In this document: positions 1 through 8,933 of the stretch, in pieces | How the letters are laid out: each line of letters begins with the position of its first letter | How positions within the stretch are numbered: the stretch's first letter is position 1 | Made by a program: the position numbers and the translations under genes | Notes under the pieces: generated by a model | The model's database searches: none | What the model was told of the DNA's origin: nothing | The model's input: only the letters and a program-made list of their open reading frames with translations | Assembly (NCBI GenBank): GCA_963761985.1 | Contig: CAVXIT010000004.1 | Span: 105,294-169,293 of the forward strand | Source: JACCTH01 sp963761985 | GTDB lineage: Bacteria > Actinomycetota > Acidimicrobiia > Spongiisociales > ZC4RG35 | Direction of reading: 5' to 3' | DNA: 64,000 nucleotides

Positions 1-2
1 AC

Positions 3-1313
3 GACCTCGTCGACGCCGGGCGACTCGACATTCCGGTCATCGGCGTTGCTTCGTCGGAATGGACCGACGAGGACCTGAAGCGGCGAGCGCGGGAGTCGCT
101 CGAGAACGCGGGCAAGAAGATCGACGACGAGGTCTTCAACCGCATGGTCGAGCGGCTCACCTATGTAGCTGGCAAATACGAAGACCCCGACATCTACCAA
201 CGGGTCGCACAAGCCGCCGGCGACGTGAAGATGCCGGTGGCCTATCTGGCCATTCCCCCTTCGTTGTTCGAAACGGTGATCGCCGGCCTCTCCTCAGTCG
301 GGCTCAGTCGGGGCCGGGTCGTGGTCGAAAAGCCGTTCGGACGCGATCTCCAGAGCGCGCAAGAGCTCAACGAATTGCTCCACCAGCATTATCCGGAAAG
401 CGCCATCTTTCGTATCGATCACTTTCTGGGCAAGGAACCGGTTCTCAACCTCCTCGTGTTTCGTTTCGCCAATGCGCTCCTCGAGCCGGTCTGGAACCGG
501 CACTACATCGACAACGTCCAGATCACGATGGCGGAGTCCTTCGGGGTTGAAGGGCGGGGGGCTTTCTACGACGGTGTCGGCGCTTTGAAGGATGTCTTTC
601 AAAATCACTTGCTGCAAGTTGTCAGCTTGCTGGCGATGGAGCCACCGGTTTCGGCCGGAGCCGATGCATTGCGCGACGAAACGGTGAAGGTCCTCAAGGC
701 AATCGACAGCATCGAGCCAGCCGAGGTGATTCGCGGCCAATACGACGGCTATCTCCGCGAGAAGGGTGTCGCTCCCGACTCGAACACCGAGACCTTTATT
801 GCCCTCAAACTCGAGATCGATTCCTGGCGCTGGGCTGGGGTTCCCTTCCTCGTTCGGGCCGGTAAGGGGATGGCGACGACGTTGACCGAAGCGGTCGTCG
901 AATTCAAAGCCCCACCCCGGATGCTTTTCGCTGATGCCGATCGCCCGGCCCACGCCAACACTTTGCAGTTCCGGATGAAGCCCGACTATCTGATCGGGTT
1001 GAGCCTGCAGGCGAAGAAGCCGGGCGAATTGCTCGTTTCCCACGACGTTGATCTCGACGTCCAAACCGAGACCGAGGTGGGCTTCGAAGGACCGGAGGCC
1101 TACGAACGGCTGCTGGGCGATGCCCTCGCCGGAGATCAGCGACTCTTCGCCCGCGAGGACACCGTCGAAGAAGCGTGGCGAATCGTTGACCCGGCAATCA
1201 CCCACCCCACGCTCGTGCAGCCCTACGAGTTCGGCTCTTGGGGGCCTGCTTCCGTCTCGACGCTGATCGGGCCGCGCGGCCACTGGCACGCCGGAGAGGA
1301 TCTATCGGACTGA
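3..1313 (+). CDS. zwf: Glucose-6-phosphate 1-dehydrogenase (5' end outside window)
   Basis: Oxidises glucose 6-phosphate to 6-phosphogluconolactone with NAD(P)+, the first step of the oxidative pentose phosphate pathway. The frame is open from the window edge, so the N-terminal nucleotide-binding loop is mostly missing. The family signature RIDHFLGKE (substrate-binding His and Lys) is encoded near 411-437, followed by the conserved stretches DNVQITMAE and GALKDVFQNH. The C-terminal fold is complete to the stop. The next gene starts inside its stop codon (ATGA), implying co-transcription. The gene for the following pathway step, 6-phosphogluconolactonase, is 53 kb away in this window rather than adjacent. 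Identity is secure. Confidence 0.95.
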   Translation, partial: DLVDAGRLDIPVIGVASSEWTDEDLKRRARESLENAGKKIDDEVFNRMVERLTYVAGKYEDPDIYQRVAQAAGDVKMPVAYLAIPPSLFETVIAGLSSVGLSRGRVVVEKPFGRDLQSAQELNELLHQHYPESAIFRIDHFLGKEPVLNLLVFRFANALLEPVWNRHYIDNVQITMAESFGVEGRGAFYDGVGALKDVFQNHLLQVVSLLAMEPPVSAGADALRDETVKVLKAIDSIEPAEVIRGQYDGYLREKGVAPDSNTETFIALKLEIDSWRWAGVPFLVRAGKGMATTLTEAVVEFKAPPRMLFADADRPAHANTLQFRMKPDYLIGLSLQAKKPGELLVSHDVDLDVQTETEVGFEGPEAYERLLGDALAGDQRLFAREDTVEEAWRIVDPAITHPTLVQPYEFGSWGPASVSTLIGPRGHWHAGEDLSD

Positions 1314-1919
1314 TGGCATCCGAGTTGGTGCTGGTTCGACACGGTCAAACCGAGTGGAACATCAGCGGCCAGCACACCGGACGGAGCGACATCCCTTTGA
1401 CCGACATGGGTCGGCAACAAGCCCTGGCTCTGAAGGGCAAGCTCGATGGCTATCAATTCGAATCGGTCCTGACCTCGCCCCTCTCCCGCGCGCGCGACAC
1501 TGCAGAGCTAGCCGGCTTTGGCCCGATCTTTACAGCCCGCCGAGATCGTCGAAGACTTGGCCGAGTGGGACTACGGCATCTATGAAAGCCGCTCTACCCG
1601 CGACGTCCGCCAGGAGATCCCGATGTGGAGCGTGTGGACCCACGAGATCATCGGCGGCGAGTCGATCGGTCAATTGGGTGCCCGTTGCGATCGGGTCATC
1701 GCCCGCACCGAGGCGATCGAGGGTCCGGTGGCGATCTTCGGTCACGGACACGCGATGCGCGTGCTGGGAGCGCGGTGGATGGGGCTGTCACCCCAAACCG
1801 GGGCGAACCTGGTTCTCGAGACGGCGTCGGTCTCGGTGCTGGGCTGGGAACGCCAGAACCGAGCAATCATCCACTGGAACGATTGCTGCGAACCACGCGT
1901 CGAGGAGCATCCGTACTGA
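1313..1919 (+). CDS. Histidine phosphatase (phosphoglycerate mutase-like), frameshifted
   Basis: Member of the histidine phosphatase superfamily. The first part carries the catalytic LVRHGQTEWN motif (phospho-accepting His), then SPLSRARDTAEL. The second part carries EWDYGIYE and the second catalytic His in FGHGHAMRVLG. The two halves lie in different frames: the frame moves forward one position between about 1515 and 1540, inside the segment expected to read GFGP-x-LQPAEIVEDL. Both halves are otherwise intact, so this is either a one-base sequencing insertion or a recent frameshift. It starts at an ATG overlapping the zwf stop. The substrate cannot be told from sequence; members act on phosphosugars, phosphoglycerate or nucleotides. 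Confidence 0.85.
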
Positions 1920-1965
1920 CGCGCGGTTGTCCTGGTTAACTGAACGGGTTTAGCGAGGATTGTCA

Positions 1966-4900
1966 ATGGAGCTGACAAGGCGAGATCTCCTCAAGCTCGG
2001 CGCGCTGACTGCCGTCGTCTCGCCTCTCGGCTTCGATCTTCGACCCGCTCAAGCGGCGATGCTCGAGCTCAAGATCAGCCGCGCCGACGAAATCCGGTCA
2101 ATCTGCCCCTATTGCGCGGTCGGTTGCTCGATGATCGCCTATGTCGGTGGGGGCGGACAGACACAGAGTTTCAACACCACCCCCCACCTCATCCACATCG
2201 AAGGCGACCCCGACAGCCCGGTCAACGGTGGGTCGCTCTGTCCCAAGGGTGCGGCCACCATGCAACTGGCTCTCTCTGAGGACCGGGTCCACCACCCGAT
2301 GTACCGGGCCGGAGGCGCAACTGAGTGGCAGCGAATCTCCTGGAACGACGCGCTCGACCGACTCGCCCGTTTGATGAAGACCGCCCGCGACGAGCGTTTC
2401 GTCGCCACCGATGCCGAAGGCAACACCGTCAACCGCAATGAGGGTTTTGCCTGGGGTGGAGGTGCCACCATCACCAACGAAGAGGGCTACCTCGTCACCA
2501 AGTTCATGCGGTCGATGGGGGTGGTGGGCCTGGAGCAACAGGCCCGGCTCTGACACGGTCCGACGGTGGCCAGTTTGGCCGCCACGTTTGGCCGGGGGGC
2601 CATGACCAATCACTGGGTGGACTTCAAGAACTCCGACGTGTTCTTGGTGATCGGCGCCAACCCGGCGGAGAACCATCCCTGCGGTTGGAAGTGGGCCTTT
2701 GTCGCTCGCGATACCAGAGGGGCGAGGATCATCCACGTCGATCCCCGCTTCACCCGCACGTCGGCCACGGCCGACAAGTGGGTCGCGATTCGGGCCGGCA
2801 CCGACACCGCCTTCTTCGGCGGAATGATCAAGTACATCCTCGATAACGAGCTCTATCACGACGAGTACCTGAAGCTTCATACCAATGCTTCCTTCATCGT
2901 GGCCGAGGGATTCTCGTTCAGCGACGGTCTCTTCTCGGGCTATGACGAAGCCACCCGCAAGTACGACACCACGACCTGGGACTACGAACGAGAGACTCCG
3001 CCTGTTGCCGGCGACGAGGGTGGACCCACCCAGACCGAGGGCTTTGCCATGCGAGACCCGACCCTGCAGCACCCGCGCAGCGTTTTCCAGCTGCTGAAGC
3101 AGCACTACGAGCGGTACACCCCCGAGGTGGTTGAAGAAGTCACCGGCATCCCGGCTGATCAGTTCGTCGAAATCGCCCAGGAGTTTGGCGCCACCGGGGT
3201 GCCCGACAAGGTCGGCAACATCGTCTATGCGGTCGGCCTGACACATCACACCCAGGGATCCCAAATGATCCGCGCTGCCGCCCTCGTTCAACTTTTGCTG
3301 GGAAACGTGGGCCGGCCCGGGGGAGGCATGAATGCCGAACGAGGCCATGCCAACATCCAGGGCAACACCGACAACGCCCAGTCCTGGGACATCCTCCCCG
3401 GCTATCTGAACATCCCCAGACCGGGGACGACGACGATCGACGAGTACGTCGACACCTCGGCGCTCACCCAGCTCGACCCCGACGCGGTCAACTACTTCGG
3501 TACCAACTACCGGAAGTTCCTCGTGAGCTTGGCCAAGGCCTGGTACGGCGACGCCGCCACGGCCTCCAACGAATACGCCTTCGACTACTTCCCGAAACCG
3601 GACAAGAACTGGTCGTGGATGACCTTCTATGACGAGGCGCTCGCCGGCCGCCTCCACGGCCTCTTCAACAGCGGCATGTCAAGCGTGAATATCGGTCCCG
3701 ACTCAAACCGGGTCATCAGAGCGTTGTCGAACCTGAGGTGGTTGGTCGTGATGGATCCCTTCCCGACCGCATCCTCCGAGTTCTGGCACGGTGATGGCAT
3801 CGACCCAGCCGAAGTAGGCACCGAAGTGTTCTTCCTTCCCACTACTCACTGGATCGAGAAGTCGGGCGCATTTGTGAATTCGGGACGATGGACGCAGTGG
3901 AAGCACGCCGCGCTGCCGGCCGAAGACGACGTCAAAGACGACGTCTATATCCTCGCCCAACTTTTGCACCGGCTCCGCCGGCTCTACCAGGATGAGGGCG
4001 GGCCGTTTCCTGATCCGATCATGGACCTGACCTGGGCGTACTCGAATCCGGACAATCCACCTTTGGAGGAGGTCTCCCAGGAGATCAACGGCCGCGACCT
4101 TTCGACCGGTGAGCAGCTGGCGACCTTCAACGATGCCAAGGACGATGGCTCCACCTCGATCGGCAACTGGCTCTACACCGGATCGTGGACCGAGGAAGGG
4201 AACCAGATGGACCGCCGCGGCACTGATGACCCCACCGGTCTCGGTTACTTTCACAACTGGGCGTGGTCCTGGCCCGCAAATCGGCGCGTTCTATATAACC
4301 GGGCGTCGGCCGACGCTCAAGGTCGAGCATGGGACTCGTCTCGCCCCGGCATCACCTGGAACGGCGAGAGATGGGTGGGTGATGTCCCCGACTTCACCCC
4401 GGACTCCTCGCCGCGTGAAAGGAAGGGCTCCTTCATCATGACCGGGGAGGGTGTGGCCCGGTTGTTCGCTCCTGGCAGCCTGATGGGCGACGGCCCCATC
4501 CCGGAGCACTACGAACCGGTGGAGTCACCGGTCCAGAACGTGCTCAGCCCCACGCGGCACGTGCCGACCACGATTCTCTACGAAGGTGTCGCGGCCAGCT
4601 TTGCCGAAGACGACAGCGAGTACCCCTATGTCGCCACCACCTACCGCGTCACCGAGCATGAGCACTTCGTCACCCAGTACGTTCCCTACCTGGTGGAGGC
4701 GATGCCCGACTTCTTCATCGAGCTGCCCCGCGAGCTCGCCGCCGAGAAGGGAATCAATGACCTCGATCAGGTACGGGTTCTGTCCAAGCGTGGCCAGGTG
4801 CAAGGGGTTGCTTTGGTCACGAAACGGATGCGGCCACTGCGGCTGGGGACCAAAGTCGTCTACCAGGTTGGGATACCGGTTCACTGGCACCCGACCGGTG

Positions 4901-5016
4901 GCCACGGGAAGGGCAACACGGCGCAGATGGTCAACCTGCTCACTCCCTACATCGGCGACGGCACCACGGTGACCCCCGAGTTCAAGGCATTCCTCGTGAA
5001 TGTGGAGCGGGCGTAG
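1966..5016 (+). CDS. fdhA: Formate dehydrogenase catalytic subunit, selenocysteine-containing
   Basis: Molybdopterin-dependent catalytic subunit of a membrane-bound, outward-facing formate dehydrogenase (FdnG/FdoG family). The N-terminus has a twin-arginine signal, TRRDLLKLG followed by a hydrophobic stretch and an AQA cleavage site, so the protein is exported folded. A [4Fe-4S] motif CPYCAVGC (Cys47, 50, 54) with CPKG (Cys92) follows. The frame holds one TGA at 2551-2553 (codon 196), in the context QARL-TGA-HGPTVASLA, exactly where the family has catalytic Sec followed by His. The frame then stays open to 5016, giving 1016 residues, the normal family length. ATG 1966 was chosen over TTG 1960 because an AGCGAGG ribosome-binding site sits at normal spacing. 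First gene of the operon. Confidence 0.93.
2551..2583 (+). promoter_or_regulatory. Selenocysteine TGA codon with putative bacterial SECIS hairpin
   Basis: The in-frame TGA (2551-2553) is followed by a hairpin inside the coding sequence. The arms are GGTGGCC (2565-2571) and GGCCGCC (2577-2583) with one G-T wobble, enclosing the five-base loop AGTTT. The loop begins 18 bases after the TGA, within the distance used by SelB-dependent bacterial SECIS elements, and contains a G near its apex as they require. The structure was found by eye and not folded computationally. Confidence 0.65.
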
Positions 5017-5960
5017 TGGTAACTACTACCAACCTCGGCCTCACCGTTCGCCGTGAGTCGGCCACTCCGGCTTCGGGGACCAACATCCGTCGCGACCACT
5101 CAACCAAAGCCACGGAAGTCTCCAAGCTGATCGACATCGACCTATGCATTGGCTGCAAGGCATGCGAGGTCGCTTGCAAAGAATGGAACGATCTCGAGGT
5201 CGAAGAAACGCATCTTTTCTCGGGTTACCAGAGCCATCCCGATCTCACCCCCAACACGTGGGATCTGATGCGATTCAACGAGGTGGAACTGGCCGGTGGC
5301 GCGCTCGCCTGGCTAATCCGCAAGGACTCCTGTCTGCACTGCGACGAGCCGGGTTGTCTTCTCGCCTGTCCGGCGCCCGGCGCGATCATCCAATACGAGA
5401 ACGGGATCGTCGATTTCAACCAGGACGCCTGCATCGGATGCCAGTACTGCGTGGCCGGCTGCCCATTTGACATTCCGCGCTTCGACACGGTGACGAAGAA
5501 GGTCTACAAGTGCACGCTTTGTATCGACCGGGTGAGCACCGGCCTCGAACCTGCCTGCGTCAAAGCGTGCCCAACGGGCGCGATCCGATACGGGACCAAG
5601 GAAGACATGCTCGCCTACGGACATGACAAGGTTGAAAAGCTCAAAGCTCGTGGCTTCAACGATGCCGTTCTCTACGATCCGGTCGGGGTTGGTGGGCTGC
5701 ACATGATGTACGTCGTGCCCCGGGGGGAGATTCTCGAGCAGTACGGGCTCCCGGTGGACCCCACCGTCACCGCCCCGGTCAGCTTTCCGCCGATGATGGG
5801 TGCGCTGCGCAAGGTTGGCGCCACTGCCAGCTGGGCCGGTCTCCTCGCCGCCATTGTCTACTTCCTCAAGACCGGCCGCCGTTATCCACCGCCTGAAACC
5901 GTCGCCGTGGAAGAGGCGTACGAAATGGGACGCCAGGAAGAAGCAAGCCACGATGGCTGA
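5016..5960 (+). CDS. fdhB: Formate dehydrogenase iron-sulfur (beta) subunit
   Basis: Electron-transfer subunit carrying electrons from the molybdenum site to the membrane cytochrome b. It has four ferredoxin-type cysteine clusters: CIGCKACEVAC, CLHCDEPGCLLAC, CIGCQYCVAGC, and CTLC paired with CVKAC, enough for four [4Fe-4S] centres as in FdnH/FdoH. A single hydrophobic helix near the C-terminus (WAGLLAAIVYFL) is the expected membrane anchor. The GTG start overlaps the last base of the fdhA stop (TAGTG), and an N-terminal extension of about 25 residues precedes the conserved region, so the exact start could be slightly downstream. Its 314 residues are normal for the family. Confidence 0.93.
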   Translation: MVTTTNLGLTVRRESATPASGTNIRRDHSTKATEVSKLIDIDLCIGCKACEVACKEWNDLEVEETHLFSGYQSHPDLTPNTWDLMRFNEVELAGGALAWLIRKDSCLHCDEPGCLLACPAPGAIIQYENGIVDFNQDACIGCQYCVAGCPFDIPRFDTVTKKVYKCTLCIDRVSTGLEPACVKACPTGAIRYGTKEDMLAYGHDKVEKLKARGFNDAVLYDPVGVGGLHMMYVVPRGEILEQYGLPVDPTVTAPVSFPPMMGALRKVGATASWAGLLAAIVYFLKTGRRYPPPETVAVEEAYEMGRQEEASHDG

Positions 5961-6607
5961 GATCCTCACCGCCGAGGAACGGGCTCGCGAGCACCAGCCC
6001 CGGGTCGTCCTTCGTCATACCTTCGGGATCCGGGTGATGCACTGGTGGACCGCGGTGACCTTTATCTATCTCCTCCTGTCTGGGTTCGCCCTCGGCTATC
6101 CGCGGATGGCGTGGTTGCTGGATCTCATGGGCGGCGGGCAGAGCGTGCGATTTCTTCATCCCTGGGTCGGTCTGGGTTTTGTTGTTGGGTTCGGCTTCAT
6201 GCTCGTTCTGTGGCTCCGCCAAATGACTTTCCAATCGGAAGATAGGGAATGGTTCCGCCAGCTCGGCAAGTACGTCCGCACCGGACACACTGACACCGAC
6301 ACCGACAAATGGAACGGCGGTCAGAAGTCCTACTACTGGTTCACGATCGTCAACGGGTTTCTGCTTGCTGCTCACCGGCATTCCCCTTTGGTTCCCCGAC
6401 CTGCTGCCGCGGCAGCTGAACCTCATATCCCGATTCGGACACCATGGTCTGTTCCTGCTGGCAGCCGGTTTCTTTGCCGTCCACGTCTACCTCTCCACGG
6501 CCGCCTTTCCCGGCACCTTCCGTTCGATGACCTCGGGAACAGTTGAGCGTGCTTGGGCCGCTTTCCATCACCCGCGTTGGTTCCGCCGCCTCGAGAGGAA
6601 GAATTAG
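5953..6607 (+). CDS. fdhC: Formate dehydrogenase cytochrome b (gamma) subunit, frameshifted
   Basis: Membrane di-haem cytochrome b of the FdnI/FdoI type that passes electrons from the beta subunit to quinone. The first frame gives RHTFGIRVMHWWTAV (haem-ligand His, first helix) and a second helix around VGLGFVVGFGFMLVLW. The frame breaks between about 6360 and 6372: NGFLL continues one frame over as LLTGIPLWF, then RFGHHGLFLLAAGFFAVHVYL supplies the last helix and haem His. Removing one base restores an NGFLLLLTGIPLWF-like sequence. The ATG overlaps the fdhB stop by 8 bases. Whether the break is real decides if this formate dehydrogenase can reach the membrane. Confidence 0.85.
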
Positions 6608-7351
6608 TGGTCCCGAAGCGCGCTGGCGGCCCTGGTGATTTCCTCGGCCGGTTGCAACGATTGCGAAGCATCGACAGCGAGGGTGTTTCGGTCGACGCCT
6701 TCGCTTTTCACGATGCCGTGCTGCGGTGGCAGGTTGCCCGAAACCCGAGTGCCAAATCTCTGGCAGAAGAAACACGACAGGCCATTGAGTCGCTTGAAAG
6801 CGTTGCGCCCGAGCCCATGCACGGAGCTGCGAGTGTTATTGACGCTGCCCTGGTCGAGGAATGGCTTGCAAACCGCGAGGTCGGCGCGTCGGTCTCAATG
6901 TGGCTTCGCATTGGCAGTGCTCCGGTCCTCGAAGCCGTGGCTCAGTCCTTTGTGATATCGGCTGACTGGACCGAGTCGGATCTGCCCCGTGTGTCGAGGC
7001 ATCCCTCAGGTCTCGGCAATCGTCGAGGAGTCGGACGAGTTCATGCAGGGCTCGCCGCGCTACCTGATTTGCTCTCGTTGCGCGTATTGGTGGCGATTTG
7101 CCAGGGCGACCTGTCCGACCTGCGGTGAACACGATCCGAAGAACCTCGGGTCGTTCCGCGCCGAGGCCTGGCCTTGGGCGCGCATCGACAACTGCGAGTC
7201 GTGCCGTTCCTACATAAAGACCTTCGATCTCCGAGAGCAAGGCGCTGGTCCTGTTGTTCCCCTGATCGACGATCTCGCCACCATCGCCCTTGACCTCTGG
7301 GCCCAAGACCAGGGCTTCAACCGAAGGGCCCCTTCATTCGCCGGCGTTTGA
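6607..7351 (+). CDS. fdhE: Formate dehydrogenase accessory protein FdhE, frameshifted
   Basis: Cytoplasmic zinc/iron-binding maturation factor required for active respiratory formate dehydrogenases. The N-terminal helical part (DFLGRLQRLRSI onward) is in the frame of the GTG at 6607. The rubredoxin-like knuckles are one frame over: CPVCRGIPQVSAI, then CSRCAYWW, CPTCGEHD and CESCRSYIKTFD, giving four CxxC pairs as expected. The break lies between about 6960 and 6978. GTG 6607 overlaps the fdhC stop (TAGTG), confirming translational coupling of fdhA-B-C-E. No selA, selB, selD or Sec tRNA lies nearby, so selenium machinery must be encoded elsewhere. Confidence 0.85.
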
Positions 7352-7359
7352 ACCCGGAC

Positions 7360-8535
7360 CTACGGCGGTTCGATTTCGACGAGGTGTTTGATGCCGAGGG
7401 GGCTGGTCCATTCGAAGGTGACTTCGTCGATCAGTTCGAGGCGCCAGCCGCCTTGGTCTTTGGTGCCGTGGTTGTGGTTGCAGAGCGGGTTGAGGTTGTG
7501 GTCGGTGGTGGGTCCGCCGTCGGTCCAGCGTTGCCGGTGGTCCAAGTCGGCATGGGTAGAAGGGTTGCGGCAGCCGGGGAAGACGCAGTGGGGGTAGCGG
7601 GTTTCGATGCGGCGTCTTTGCGGGCGGCTGGGTCGTCTCCGGGTGGTGCCGTTGGAGACGATTTGGTCTCCGTCGATGACGTAGAACCGCCATTCGGAAT
7701 GTTGCTGTTCTGAAACTTGGCGGGCGATGTCGGCGACGACCGGGCCGAACCCGGGGACCTCGCCGGGATTCTCGTCCATTTCCATCAGGGTGGTGAGGTC
7801 GACGCGGATGTCGACGATCGGTCTCCGACCCCGGTTCTGATGTTGTAGACAGCCAACCAGGAGGTCTAAGCCGACATCGCTGCGGAGCTGGTCCAACGTC
7901 CGCGGTTCGTCTTCGGTTCCTTGCGCCCGTGCGTAGCTGTCGATCCGGTCGAAAGCCAGGGCGGCCTGGTCGGGGGCAACGTTGTACAGGTGGAGGTTGG
8001 CGGTGCCGTCGTCGTTGGCGTCGAGGACCACTTTCCGTTCTTTGAGCCCGGCCTGGTAGCGGTCGGCCGCGGCTTCCGGGTTGGCTTCTAACAACAGCCG
8101 GCGGAGCCGGGCCCGGATCTGGCCGGTGGTCTGCCGTTCGGCACGCTCCAAGATCTTGCCGGCCACCGCGGCCGCCACTTCCGAGTCGACCCCGGTGAGC
8201 CCGTAGACGATGGTTTTCGCCTTCGCCAGGTCGATCTCCCCGGCAGCAAAAGCATCGCCCACCGCGGGCAGGTCGGCTAGCTCCCAGGCAAAGTTGAGCT
8301 CAGCCTCGGCCCGACGCCGGGTCCAGGTCAAAGCCGCCGCCACCTCATCGGCGGCATATTCATAACCGACCTCGGGCACCGCCTCGGCCACCGCGTCGGC
8401 CACCGCGACCAGCTGGCGGTAGAAGTGGGCTTGGAGCTGGCCGATTTGTCGGTGGCATGCCCGCAACCCGGCGACCAACTCTTCCCCCTTGGAAGTGGCC
8501 GTGTCGGACTTCTCGATCTCCCGTGTATCGAACAT
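7360..8535 (-). CDS. DUF222 / 13E12-type HNH endonuclease-like protein
   Basis: Actinobacterial 13E12 repeat family protein of 391 residues. The first ~250 residues form the helical DUF222 region. The C-terminal HNH nuclease motif reads CVFPGC, then DLDHRQRW, GGPT, and NLNPLCNHNHGTK, retaining the metal-binding His, Asn and His. Such proteins are often multicopy in actinobacterial genomes and were historically linked to mobile DNA; their role is unknown. It is convergent with fdhE, 8 bases away, and divergent from csoR. No flanking repeats or insertion scars were seen. Confidence 0.9.
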   Translation of the reverse strand: MFDTREIEKSDTATSKGEELVAGLRACHRQIGQLQAHFYRQLVAVADAVAEAVPEVGYEYAADEVAAALTWTRRRAEAELNFAWELADLPAVGDAFAAGEIDLAKAKTIVYGLTGVDSEVAAAVAGKILERAERQTTGQIRARLRRLLLEANPEAAADRYQAGLKERKVVLDANDDGTANLHLYNVAPDQAALAFDRIDSYARAQGTEDEPRTLDQLRSDVGLDLLVGCLQHQNRGRRPIVDIRVDLTTLMEMDENPGEVPGFGPVVADIARQVSEQQHSEWRFYVIDGDQIVSNGTTRRRPSRPQRRRIETRYPHCVFPGCRNPSTHADLDHRQRWTDGGPTTDHNLNPLCNHNHGTKDQGGWRLELIDEVTFEWTSPLGIKHLVEIEPP

Positions 8536-8619
8536 CTGTTCTGATAAATGTACGACCCGCCCGTGACAAATTCAATCCCCCCGATCGCGAATCCGAGAAT
8601 ATTTCTGAGAAGACATACA

Positions 8620-8636
8620 ATACCCTCCTAGGGTAT
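8620..8636 (+). promoter_or_regulatory. CsoR operator upstream of csoR-copB
   Basis: Perfect inverted repeat with seven-base arms ATACCCT (8620-8626) and AGGGTAT (8630-8636) around CCT. It fits the G-tract pseudo-palindromes bound by copper-sensing CsoR repressors. A TACAAT -10-like hexamer (8616-8621) abuts it and an AAAGGAG ribosome-binding site (8637-8643) follows directly, so a bound repressor would block both promoter and transcript start. Confidence 0.75.
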
Positions 8637-8648
8637 AAAGGAGCCACT

Positions 8649-8933
8649 ATGCCAGGTTATGAAATCAACAAAGACGACTATCTCAAGCGGCTTGCCCGGA
8701 TCGAGGGCCAGGTGCGCGGGCTGCAGCGAATGATCACAGAGGACAAATACTGCATAGATGTACTGACCCAGCTCAACGCGGCTTCGGCGGCTTTGAAGGG
8801 TGTCGCGGTCGGGTTGCTTGACGAGCACGTCAGGCACTGTGTCAGCCAAGCAGCGAAAGCTGGCACCGATGCGCAAGCAGACAAGATGGTCTCGGAGGCA
8901 ACGCGCGCAATCGAGCGATTAGTGCGATCGTGA
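8649..8933 (+). CDS. csoR: CsoR/FrmR-family metal-sensing repressor
   Basis: All-helical DUF156 repressor of 94 residues. The conserved core LKRLARIEGQVRGLQRMI is followed by a Cys (DKYCIDVL) and HVRHCV, giving the Cys-x-x-His-Cys type copper-sensing set, then the C-terminal helix. Copper binding is expected to release the operator at 8620-8636 and allow its own expression and that of the overlapping P-type ATPase gene (GTGA overlap at 8930). ATG 8649 was chosen because it has an AAAGGAG site five bases upstream; longer upstream frame would run through the operator. The copper-efflux neighbour favours CsoR over the formaldehyde-sensing FrmR branch. Confidence 0.9.
   Translation: MPGYEINKDDYLKRLARIEGQVRGLQRMITEDKYCIDVLTQLNAASAALKGVAVGLLDEHVRHCVSQAAKAGTDAQADKMVSEATRAIERLVRS

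Noticed and set aside
294..1289. 331-codon open frame opposite zwf
   Set aside because: No family resemblance; the plus-strand frame carries all G6PD motifs.
2551..2553. TGA as a genuine stop splitting fdhA into two genes
   Set aside because: Position, flanking residues and full-length continuation match Sec codons of formate dehydrogenases, and the second half would lack a start.
2098..3657. 519-codon open frame on the minus strand
   Set aside because: It lies entirely opposite fdhA, has no recognisable motifs, and is explained by high GC and codon bias producing long antisense frames.
7360..8535. Mobile element carrying the DUF222-HNH gene
   Set aside because: No transposase, target-site duplication or terminal repeats flank it, and the gene family is common as resident genes in Actinobacteria.
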